From Chloroflexota bacterium (GTDB lineage: Bacteria > Chloroflexota > Limnocylindria > P2-11E), in assembly GCA_016183435.1 (NCBI GenBank), contig JACPEQ010000042.1, forward strand, positions 1-42,183: a stretch of DNA of 42,183 bases, given 5' to 3'. The notes beneath the pieces were generated by a model. The model searched no databases and had not been told where the DNA came from. It saw only the letters and a list, made by a program, of their open reading frames with translations. How positions within the stretch are numbered: the stretch's first letter is position 1; each line of letters opens with the position of its first letter. The translations under genes and the position numbers were made by a program. This document shows, piece after piece, positions 7,052-15,142 of this stretch.

Positions 7052-8167
7052 ATGCGGGCTGAGGATCTGAGCGAGCTGGCGGGCCGGGCCGAGGCGGAGA
7101 TCGCCGCGGCGCCGGATGAGGCCGCGCTCGACGCGCTGCGCGTCCGCTACGCCGGACGGCGCGAGGGTGAGATCACGAAGGCGATGAAGCGGCTGCCCGC
7201 GTTGCCGGCCGGGGAGCGCCCCGCGTTCGGGGCCGCGGCGAACGCGGCGCGCGAGCGCATCGAGGCGGCGCTCGAGCGCCGCACCGCGGCGTTGCGGGAC
7301 GCCGCCCTGCAGCGCGATCTGGCCGCGGCGGCCGTCGACCTCACGCTGCCGCCGCGCCGCGTCCGCATCGGCCGCTACCACCCGATCACGCGGACGATCC
7401 GCGAGATCTCGCGCATCTTTGCGGGCATGGGCTTCGAGGCCGTCGAGGGGCCCGAGGTGGAGTGGGACTACTACGCCTTCGAGGCGTTGAACATCCCTGC
7501 CGACCACCCCGCGCGCGACAAGTTCAGCACGCTCTGGGTACAAGCGGAGGGATCGATGGAGGTCGCCCTGGCGGCGACGGGCGCCGGTCGCGCCCGGGCC
7601 GCGACCGGGCAGCCCGATCGGATCTTGCTGCGTCCGCATACGTCGCCGATGCAGATCCGCGTCATGGAACAGCGCCGTCCGCCGGTGCGCGTGATCGTGC
7701 CGGGCCGCTGCTTCCGGTTCGAGGCGACGGACCCGACGCACGAGAGCGTCTTCTTCCAGTACGAGGGCCTCGCGATCGACGAGCAGCTGACGATGGCCGA
7801 CCTCAAGGGCGTCCTGTATTCGTTCGCGCGCCAGCTGTTCGGCGGCGAGCGCAAGGTCCGCTTCCGTCCGGACTACTTCCCGTTCACGGAGCCGTCGGCG
7901 GAGATCGCGTTCGACTGCTTCGCCTGTGACGGGACCGGCGTGACGAACGAGGGGAAGTGCCGTACGTGCGCAGGCTCGGCGTGGATCGAGGCGGCCGGCT
8001 GCGGCATGGTCCACCCCGACGCCCTGCGCAGGGTCGGATACGACCCGTCGAAGTACCAGGGGTTCGCATTCGGCGGCGGGGTCGAGCGCCTCGCGATGCT
8101 GCTCACGGGGACGGTGGACATCCGCCTGTTCCACCAGAACGACCTGCGCTACCTGGAGTCGGTGTAA
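7052..8167 (+). CDS. pheS: Phenylalanyl-tRNA synthetase alpha subunit
   Basis: 371 aa; HPITRTIREISRIFAGMGFEAVEGPEVEWDYYAFEALNIPADHPARD, FRFEATDPTHESVFFQYEG, GFAFGGGVERLAML. Confidence 0.97.
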   Translation: MRAEDLSELAGRAEAEIAAAPDEAALDALRVRYAGRREGEITKAMKRLPALPAGERPAFGAAANAARERIEAALERRTAALRDAALQRDLAAAAVDLTLPPRRVRIGRYHPITRTIREISRIFAGMGFEAVEGPEVEWDYYAFEALNIPADHPARDKFSTLWVQAEGSMEVALAATGAGRARAATGQPDRILLRPHTSPMQIRVMEQRRPPVRVIVPGRCFRFEATDPTHESVFFQYEGLAIDEQLTMADLKGVLYSFARQLFGGERKVRFRPDYFPFTEPSAEIAFDCFACDGTGVTNEGKCRTCAGSAWIEAAGCGMVHPDALRRVGYDPSKYQGFAFGGGVERLAMLLTGTVDIRLFHQNDLRYLESV

Positions 8168-10609
8168 GTGCCGTCGCTACGGGTGCCGATCTCCTGGCTG
8201 CGCGAGTACGTCGAGACCGCCGTTCCGCCCGATGAGGTCGCGGAGCGCCTGCACATGGCCGGCACCGAGGTCGATCACATCGAGCGGACCGGGGCGTGGG
8301 GCGACAAGGTCCATGTCGGGCGGATCGAGGCCCTGGAGAAACACCCGAACGCCGACAAGCTGCAGCTCGCGACGGTCGGTTACGGCGACGGGCGCCGCAA
8401 GACGGTCGTCACCGGCGCGTTCAACATCTCGGTCGGCGACGTCGTCCCCTACGCGGAGACAGGCGCGGAGATCGTCGACGGCCACACCGGGGAGCGCACC
8501 GTGCTGCGTCCGCGGCCGATGCGCGGGATCGTGAGCGAGGGGATGGTCCTCTCGGCGAAGGAGCTCGGTCTCGGCGACGACCACGAAGGCATCCTCCTGC
8601 TCGACAAGGCGCTCCGCGTGGGCGCGCCGCTTCGCGACGTGCTCGGCGAGACGATCGTTCAGTTCGAGATCGCGCCGAACCGGCCGGACGCGCTGTCGGT
8701 GCTCGGCATCGCCCGCGAGGCCTCGGCGATCCTCGCGGCGCCGCTGCGGCAGCCGGCGCTCGAGCCGCTGACGTATCGCCTGGATCCAGCGCTGCTCTCG
8801 GTGCGCATCGAAGATCCGGATGCGTGCCCGCGGTTCGCGGCGGCGTACCTCACCGACGTGGCCATCGGCGAGTCGCCGGCGTGGATGCAGCAGCGCCTCC
8901 GCGCCGCGGGCATGCGGCCCATCGACGCGGTCGTCGACATCACCAACTACGTGATGCTCGAGCTCGGCCAGCCGCTCCACGCGTACGACGCCGAGCGTCT
9001 GCGCGGCCGGGCGCTCGTCGCCCGCCTCGCGCGCCACAACGAGACGCTGCGCACGCTGGACGGCGTCGACCGGATCCTGCGCCCGTCCGACCTCCTCATC
9101 GCCGACGAGGAGCGGCCGCTGGGGCTCGCGGGGATCATGGGCGGGGAGGACTCGGAGATCCGCGCCACGACCACGACCGTCGCGCTGGAGTGTGCGTCGT
9201 TCGAGCCGCGCCGGGTGCGGCGTACCACCGAGGCGCACGCCCTGCATGGATCGAGCGGGAGCGCGGCGGCCCGGCGCTTCGGCCTCGATCTCAGTCCCGA
9301 TCTGGTGCCCATCGCGCTGGCCCGCGCCGTCCATCTCCTGCGAGAGCACACCGGTGCGCGCGTCGTGGGCGCGACGGACGTGTACCCGCGTCCCCGTCAG
9401 GTACCGAACGTGCGCCTGCGGTTCAGCGACATCGGGCGCGTCCTGGGGGCGGACGTGGGCCGCGAGGAGGCGGTCGACGCCCTCCGGCGGCTTGGCTTCG
9501 CGCACGCGGAGCTCGGGGACCAGCTCGTCGTCACGCCGCCGGCGATCCGCACCGACATCGCGATCCCCGAGGACATCGTCGAGGAGGTCGCGCGCATCGT
9601 CGGGTACGACCGCATCCCCGTGCGCGTCCCGACCGGCGTCCTGCCGCTGCACGAGCGTCATCCGCTCGAGCAGCTGCGCGAGCGCGCGCGCGACGCGCTC
9701 GTCGGCTTCGGCCTGCAGGAGACGATCTCATACGCCCTCATCGATCCGGCGTGGCTCGAGCGCCTGACCCCCGATGGATCGCCGATCGCGCCCGAGCCGC
9801 TGCCGCTGGCGAACCCGACCAGCGCCGCGCAGTCGATCCTCCGTCCGACGCTGCGCGCGAGCCTGCTCGACACGGCGAGCCGGAACGTGAAGCACCGGAG
9901 GGGCGTCGCGATCTTCGAGATCGATCCGGTGTACCTCGCGCGCCGCGGCGATCTTCCTGAGGAGCGCTGGACCATCGGCATCCTCGTGGCGGGACAGGCC
10001 GAGCCGGTGCGCGAGAACGAGACGTGGCTCACCGCGGAGCGCGACTGGGACTGGCACGACATCCTCGGACTGGCGAGAGGCCTGGCCGACGCGCTCGGCC
10101 TCGGGCAGTTCGATGACCAGACCCGCCGGCCCGCGGCCGGGCTGCACCCGGCGCGGTCGTACGGCATCGAGCACCGCGGGCGCGTCGCGTTCACGATCGG
10201 CCAGCTGGACCCGAGGGTCGCCGCGATGTGGGAGCTCCCCCAGACGACGTACCTCGCCGAGATCGATCTCGCGTCGCTCCTCGACGTTCAGCGCCCGCCT
10301 CAGGCGGTCACGCCGCCGCGGTTCCCGGCGGCCTGGCGCGACCTCGCGTTCGTCGTGGATGAGGCGGTCGCCTGGGCCGGCGTCATGCACGAGATCGAGG
10401 CCGCGGGCCAGAAGGCCGGCCTCGAGCAGGTCGCGCTGCGCGACGTGTACCGCGGGCCCCAGGCGGGGGAGGGGAAGAAGTCGTTCGCCGTCCGCCTGAC
10501 GTTCAGATCCGCGACCGGGACGCTCTCCGACGCCGACGTCGACAAGGCGATCGCTCGGATCGAGGGTCGCTTGCGGCACCGCTTCGGGGCGGCCGTCCGC
10601 GCGCCCTGA
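8168..10609 (+). CDS. pheT: Phenylalanyl-tRNA synthetase beta subunit
   Basis: 813 aa; MPSLRVPISWLREYVE, tRNA-binding domain, IDAVVDITNYVMLELGQPLHAYD, C-terminal anticodon-binding domain. Confidence 0.97.
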   Translation: MPSLRVPISWLREYVETAVPPDEVAERLHMAGTEVDHIERTGAWGDKVHVGRIEALEKHPNADKLQLATVGYGDGRRKTVVTGAFNISVGDVVPYAETGAEIVDGHTGERTVLRPRPMRGIVSEGMVLSAKELGLGDDHEGILLLDKALRVGAPLRDVLGETIVQFEIAPNRPDALSVLGIAREASAILAAPLRQPALEPLTYRLDPALLSVRIEDPDACPRFAAAYLTDVAIGESPAWMQQRLRAAGMRPIDAVVDITNYVMLELGQPLHAYDAERLRGRALVARLARHNETLRTLDGVDRILRPSDLLIADEERPLGLAGIMGGEDSEIRATTTTVALECASFEPRRVRRTTEAHALHGSSGSAAARRFGLDLSPDLVPIALARAVHLLREHTGARVVGATDVYPRPRQVPNVRLRFSDIGRVLGADVGREEAVDALRRLGFAHAELGDQLVVTPPAIRTDIAIPEDIVEEVARIVGYDRIPVRVPTGVLPLHERHPLEQLRERARDALVGFGLQETISYALIDPAWLERLTPDGSPIAPEPLPLANPTSAAQSILRPTLRASLLDTASRNVKHRRGVAIFEIDPVYLARRGDLPEERWTIGILVAGQAEPVRENETWLTAERDWDWHDILGLARGLADALGLGQFDDQTRRPAAGLHPARSYGIEHRGRVAFTIGQLDPRVAAMWELPQTTYLAEIDLASLLDVQRPPQAVTPPRFPAAWRDLAFVVDEAVAWAGVMHEIEAAGQKAGLEQVALRDVYRGPQAGEGKKSFAVRLTFRSATGTLSDADVDKAIARIEGRLRHRFGAAVRAP

Positions 10610-10788
10610 CGGGCCCCGGGCCGTCATCCGTACCGCTACCCCCCGCGCGCGGTTTGGGTTCAGGGCCGTTCGACCCCACGAAATGTTGCGACCGGCACTT
10701 TTCCGGGGTACCTTGCCGCCCACTCGGCTGCCGGGGCACGCCCGCGGCGGCGCGGGCAGTTCTGGCCAACAGCAGCGAAGGAGGAGGC

Positions 10789-12570
10789 ATGGGTACCAAG
10801 ATCTGGTCTCGGGCGTTCGCTGTAGCCGCGGTCGCGGGCCTGACGTTCGCCGCCTGCGGGCAGCAAGCCGCTCCGGCGGCGACGGCAGCACCGACGGCAG
10901 GTGCGGCGACAGCGGCGCCGGCGACGCCGGCCCCGACGGCGGCGGTGCAGCGCGGTGCGGGCGGCAACCTCACGATCCTCTACTGGCAGGCGGTCACGGC
11001 GCTCATCGGTCACCACGCGCAAGGCACGAAGGACTACGACGCGGCGCGTCTCGTCGTAGAGCCGCTGGCCTCGACGGGCCCGGACGGGAAGCCGGTACCG
11101 GCTCTCGCTGCCGAGATCCCGACGAAGGCCAACGGTGGCGTCTCAGCGGATTCGACCAGCATCACGTGGAAGCTCAAGCCGAACGTCAAGTGGTCGGACG
11201 GCACTGACGTCACGTCCGCGGACGTCGTCTTCACGTGGAAGTACGTGACGAACAAGGAGACGGCGGCGACCACGGCGGGCGTGTACGCGACCGTCAAGAA
11301 TGTCGAAGCGGTCGACAAGTCCACCGTGAAGGTCACCTACGCCGCGCCGACCTCGAACCCGTACCTGGCGTTCACGGCCGGCACGGGCCAGATCATCCAG
11401 GAGAAGCAGTACAAGGACTTCATCGGCGCGAAGGCCAAGGACGGCCCGAAGATCCCGGTCGGCACCGGACCGTACAAGGTCGTCCAGTTCAAGCCGAACG
11501 ACGTCGTGACCTACGAGATCAACCCGCAGTACCGCGACGCCAACAAGCCGTTCTTCAAGACCGTCACGTTCAAGGGCGGCGGCGACGCGACGTCGGCCGC
11601 GCGCGCGGTCTGCCAGACCGGCGACGTCGACTACGCGTGGAACCTCCAGGTGGAGGCCGCGGTCCTCAAGCCGATGATCGACGCGTCCGACGGCAAGTGC
11701 AAGATGAACACGGCGCCGAGCCCGAACGTCGAGCGGATCCTCATTAACCGCTCGAACCCGGCCGCGTCGCTCGGCGACAAGCGCGGCGAGCCCGACCAGC
11801 CGCACCCGTTCCTCACCGACCTCAAGGTCCGCCAGGCGCTCGCCATGGCGATCGACCGCGGCCCGATCGCGGCCCTCTACGGTCCGACCGGCAGCGCGAC
11901 CTGCAACATGATCGTCGGCCTCGAGGCCTACACGTCGAAGAACACGGCCAGCATGTCGGTCTGCAAGTACGACCTGGCCGCGGCCAACAAGCTCCTCGAC
12001 GAGGCAGGCGCGGCCAAGGGTGCGGATGGGATCCGCGTCTACAAGGGCACGCGCATGAAGATCCTCTACGCCACGACGGTGAACCCGCTCCGCCAGAAGG
12101 AGCAGGACATCGTCAAGGCCAGCTGGACGCAGCTCGGCATCGACGTCGAGCTGAAGGCGGTCGCGGCCGGTGTCTTCTTCGGCACCGAGGGCAACGACAC
12201 CGCCGCGAAGTTCTTCTTCGACGTCGAGATGTACACCAACGGAGCATCGCAGATCACGCAGGACGACTACGTGACCAACTACATCTGCTCCGAGATCAAG
12301 ACCGCGAAGGACAAGTGGAGCGGCGGCAACTACATGCGCTGGTGCAACAAGGACTTCGACGCTCTCTACACCCAGTACACGAAGGAGCTCGATCTCGCCA
12401 AGCGCTACGAGCTGCTCGCCAAGATGAACGACATGATCGTGCAGGACGTCGCCGAGATCCCGCTGGTGAACCGCACGCAGCCCTCCGACGGGATCAGCAA
12501 GGCGCTCAAGGGCGTCATCCCGACGGCGTGGGACAGCGTCCTGTGGAACATCGCGGACTGGTCCAAGTAG
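10789..12570 (+). CDS. Peptide/nickel-type ABC transporter substrate-binding lipoprotein
   Basis: Signal/lipobox MGTKIWSRAFAVAAVAGLTFAACG; SBP_bac_5 features (TWKLKPNVKWSDGTDVTSADVVFTWKYV). ATG 10789 preceded by GGAGGAGG. Confidence 0.9.
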   Translation: MGTKIWSRAFAVAAVAGLTFAACGQQAAPAATAAPTAGAATAAPATPAPTAAVQRGAGGNLTILYWQAVTALIGHHAQGTKDYDAARLVVEPLASTGPDGKPVPALAAEIPTKANGGVSADSTSITWKLKPNVKWSDGTDVTSADVVFTWKYVTNKETAATTAGVYATVKNVEAVDKSTVKVTYAAPTSNPYLAFTAGTGQIIQEKQYKDFIGAKAKDGPKIPVGTGPYKVVQFKPNDVVTYEINPQYRDANKPFFKTVTFKGGGDATSAARAVCQTGDVDYAWNLQVEAAVLKPMIDASDGKCKMNTAPSPNVERILINRSNPAASLGDKRGEPDQPHPFLTDLKVRQALAMAIDRGPIAALYGPTGSATCNMIVGLEAYTSKNTASMSVCKYDLAAANKLLDEAGAAKGADGIRVYKGTRMKILYATTVNPLRQKEQDIVKASWTQLGIDVELKAVAAGVFFGTEGNDTAAKFFFDVEMYTNGASQITQDDYVTNYICSEIKTAKDKWSGGNYMRWCNKDFDALYTQYTKELDLAKRYELLAKMNDMIVQDVAEIPLVNRTQPSDGISKALKGVIPTAWDSVLWNIADWSK

Positions 12571-12598
12571 GGCGTCATCACGCGGTCAGTGAGCGTTT

Positions 12599-12630
12599 CG
12601 GCGGGGGCGAAAGCCCCCGCCGAGCGTTTT
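12599..12630 (+). terminator. Intrinsic terminator between substrate-binding protein and permease
   Basis: CGGCGGGGGC-GAAA-GCCCCCGCCG then AGCGTTTT. Confidence 0.85.
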
Positions 12631-12657
12631 ACCGGCCTATGATCCACGGCTAACGGG

Positions 12658-13623
12658 ATGGGGAAATACCTTCTGCGGCGGCTCCTGATCGCCATCCCGA
12701 CCCTGCTGCTGATCAGCATGGTCGTCTACGCGATCCTCGCCCTCGCGCCGGGCGATCCGCTCTCGCAGTTCGGGCTCGATCCCCGGGTGCCGCCGGAGGT
12801 GCGCGAGAACATCCGGCGGCAACTCGGCCTCGATCAGCCCTGGCACGTCCGCTACGTGAAGTGGCTGATCGCCGCTCTCCAGGGCGACCTCGGCTACTCG
12901 TTCCAGAGCCGGGTCCCGGTATCCGAGCTCATTGCGCAGAAGCTGCCGAACACGCTCTCGGTGCTCGGCGTCGCGTACGTCCTCGCCGTGCTCCTGGCGA
13001 TCCCCATCGGCGTGGTCTCGGCCGTGAAGCGCTACTCGTTCTTCGACCATGCGGCTACGACGTTCGCGTTCATCGGCTTCTCCGTGCCGACGTTCTTCAC
13101 CGGCATCATCCTCATCCTCATCTTCAGCGTGAAGCTGCACTGGCTCCCATTCATCTACCAGTCGACGCTGAATGTGTCGCTGTTCGACATGGAGTCGATC
13201 CTCGCGCAGCTCAAGCAGTCGATCATGCCGATCACGGTCCTCACGCTGTTCCAGACGGCGACGCTCGTGCGCTTCGTTCGCTCCGAGATGCTGGAGAACA
13301 TGCCCCTCGACTACGTGCGCACCGCGCGCGCGAAGGGCCTGCAAGAGCGCTTCGTCGTCATCCGCCACGTCCTGCGGAACAGCCTCATCCCCGTGGTCAC
13401 GCTGATCGCGCTCGGCGTTCCCGCGATCTTCGGCGGAGCGCTCATCACCGAGCAGATATTCCGCATCCCCGGTATCGGCCTGATGCTCGTCGCGGCGATC
13501 GAGCAGAGCGACACGCCCGTCGTGATGGGCGCGACGCTGATGTTCTCGGTGCTCGTCGTCCTGTTCAACATCGTGGCGGACCTCCTGTACGGGGTCCTTG
13601 ACCCACGGATCAGGTACGACTGA
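12658..13623 (+). CDS. ABC transporter permease, DppB/OppB type
   Basis: MGKYLLRRLLIAIPTLLLISMVVYAILALAPGDPL...; EAA loop VRTARAKGLQERFVVIRHVLRNSLIPVVT. Confidence 0.93.
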   Translation: MGKYLLRRLLIAIPTLLLISMVVYAILALAPGDPLSQFGLDPRVPPEVRENIRRQLGLDQPWHVRYVKWLIAALQGDLGYSFQSRVPVSELIAQKLPNTLSVLGVAYVLAVLLAIPIGVVSAVKRYSFFDHAATTFAFIGFSVPTFFTGIILILIFSVKLHWLPFIYQSTLNVSLFDMESILAQLKQSIMPITVLTLFQTATLVRFVRSEMLENMPLDYVRTARAKGLQERFVVIRHVLRNSLIPVVTLIALGVPAIFGGALITEQIFRIPGIGLMLVAAIEQSDTPVVMGATLMFSVLVVLFNIVADLLYGVLDPRIRYD

Positions 13624-13624
13624 C

Positions 13625-14560
13625 GTGGCGACGACGACGGCGAACGCGCCGCGTCTGGCTGAGGGGGAGTGGCGCCGGCCTGCCCGATCCCTCTGGAGCG
13701 ACGCGTGGCACCACTTCCGGCGGCATCGCCTCGCGATGGCCGGCGTCGTCGTCCTGGGGATCATCGTCGTCGCGACGCTGTTCGGTCCCCTCCTGTGGAC
13801 GGTCCCGTACCAGAAGCTGGACTACTCGGCGGCGCTGGTCGGGCCATCGCCCGCGCATCCGTTCGGCACGACCGACCTCGGGCACGACCTCTTCGCGCGG
13901 ATCCTGTGGGGCGGCCGGATCTCCCTCGCCGTCGGGCTGACCGCGGTGCTCATCGCCATCTCGCTGGGCACCCTCGTCGGCGCGCTCTCGGGGTTCTTCG
14001 GCGGGACGCTCGACGACCTCCTGATGCGGCTCACCGACATGTTCCTGTCGCTGCCGCAGCTGCCGTTGCTGCTCCTGACCATCTACCTGTTCCGTGACAT
14101 GTTGCGGGAGCTGGTCGGACCCGAGCTCGGGATCTTCATCCTGATCGTCACCGTCGTCGGCGCGCTCACGTGGATGCCGACGGCGCGGCTCGTGCGCGCG
14201 TCGTTCCTGTCGATCAAGCGGAAGGAGTTCGTCGAGGCCGCGCGCACCGTCGGCGCCACCGACCGGCGGATCATCGTGCGTCACATCCTCCCGAACGTCA
14301 TGAGCCCGGTCCTCGTGTCCGCGACGATCGGCGTCGGCGCGGCGATCATCACCGAGTCGGCCCTGTCGTTCCTGGGTCTCGGGTTCCCGTCCGACGTCCC
14401 GAGCTGGGGGCGCGTGCTGTACGACGCGCAGAACTTCATGGAGATCGCCCCACACTGGGCGATCTTCCCGGGGATGTTCATCTTCCTCACCGTGCTCTCG
14501 ATCAACTACATGGGGGACGGTCTGCGCGACGCCCTCGACCCGCGCCGCACCCAGCGCTGA
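13625..14560 (+). CDS. ABC transporter permease, DppC/OppC type
   Basis: HPFGTTDLGHDLFARILWGGRISLAVG; RASFLSIKRKEFVEAARTVGATDRRIIVRHILPNVMSPVLV. GTG 13625 chosen; listed ORF starts 13598. Confidence 0.92.
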   Translation: MATTTANAPRLAEGEWRRPARSLWSDAWHHFRRHRLAMAGVVVLGIIVVATLFGPLLWTVPYQKLDYSAALVGPSPAHPFGTTDLGHDLFARILWGGRISLAVGLTAVLIAISLGTLVGALSGFFGGTLDDLLMRLTDMFLSLPQLPLLLLTIYLFRDMLRELVGPELGIFILIVTVVGALTWMPTARLVRASFLSIKRKEFVEAARTVGATDRRIIVRHILPNVMSPVLVSATIGVGAAIITESALSFLGLGFPSDVPSWGRVLYDAQNFMEIAPHWAIFPGMFIFLTVLSINYMGDGLRDALDPRRTQR

Positions 14561-15132
14561 CGCTCGCCAAGCCGCTCCCGCGCTCCTTCTACGCGCGGTC
14601 CACGCTGGTCGTCGCCCGCGCCCTGCTCGGGAAGGTGCTGGTCCACGACGGTATGAGCGACTCTCGTGCCGCGCGCATCGTCGAGGTCGAGGCTTACCTC
14701 GGCGCCGACGACCCGTCGTCGCACGCATACCGAGGCATGACGCCGCGGAACCGCCCGATGTTCGGCGAGCCCGGACACGCCTACGTCTACCTCAGCCACG
14801 GCGTCCACTTCTGCATGAACGTTGTCGCTAAGAGCGCGGGCCGCCCCGCCGGCGCGGTGCTGCTGCGCGGAGCCGAGCCGCTCGACCCCCACGACCGCCC
14901 GCGCGCTCTCGCCGGACCCGGCCTCATCGGCCGTTGGTTCGGCCTGACGACGGCGCACGGCGGCCTGGATCTCGTTCGATCCGCCCTCACGCTCCACGAC
15001 GCGCCGCCGGTCCCCGCGGCGCTCGTCGGGCGCTCGGCGCGGATCGGCCTCTCGACCGGGCACACGCTGACGAAGGCGTGGCGGTTCTACGTTCGTGGAT
15101 CGCCGGGGGTCTCGCGCGCTCCGCGACAGTAG
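14557..15132 (+). CDS. DNA-3-methyladenine glycosylase (Mpg/AAG family)
   Basis: LPRSFYARSTLVVARALLGKVLVHDG, VEVEAYLGADDPSSHAYRGMTPRNRPMFGEPGHAYVYLSHGVHFCMNVV; in frame of ORF 14170..15132. Start appears to be CTG at 14557 overlapping the permease TGA. Confidence 0.9.
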   Translation: MTLAKPLPRSFYARSTLVVARALLGKVLVHDGMSDSRAARIVEVEAYLGADDPSSHAYRGMTPRNRPMFGEPGHAYVYLSHGVHFCMNVVAKSAGRPAGAVLLRGAEPLDPHDRPRALAGPGLIGRWFGLTTAHGGLDLVRSALTLHDAPPVPAALVGRSARIGLSTGHTLTKAWRFYVRGSPGVSRAPRQ

Positions 15133-15142
15133 GCTCTGCGCC

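Noticed and set aside
6973-7052. T-box or Phe leader-peptide attenuator before pheS
   Set aside because: Only one simple hairpin with a T-rich tail; no T-box motif and no Phe-rich leader ORF.
10606-10627. TGACGGGCCCCGGGCCGTCA hairpin after pheT as a terminator
   Set aside because: Palindrome is real but has no T-tract, so it is not called as an intrinsic terminator.
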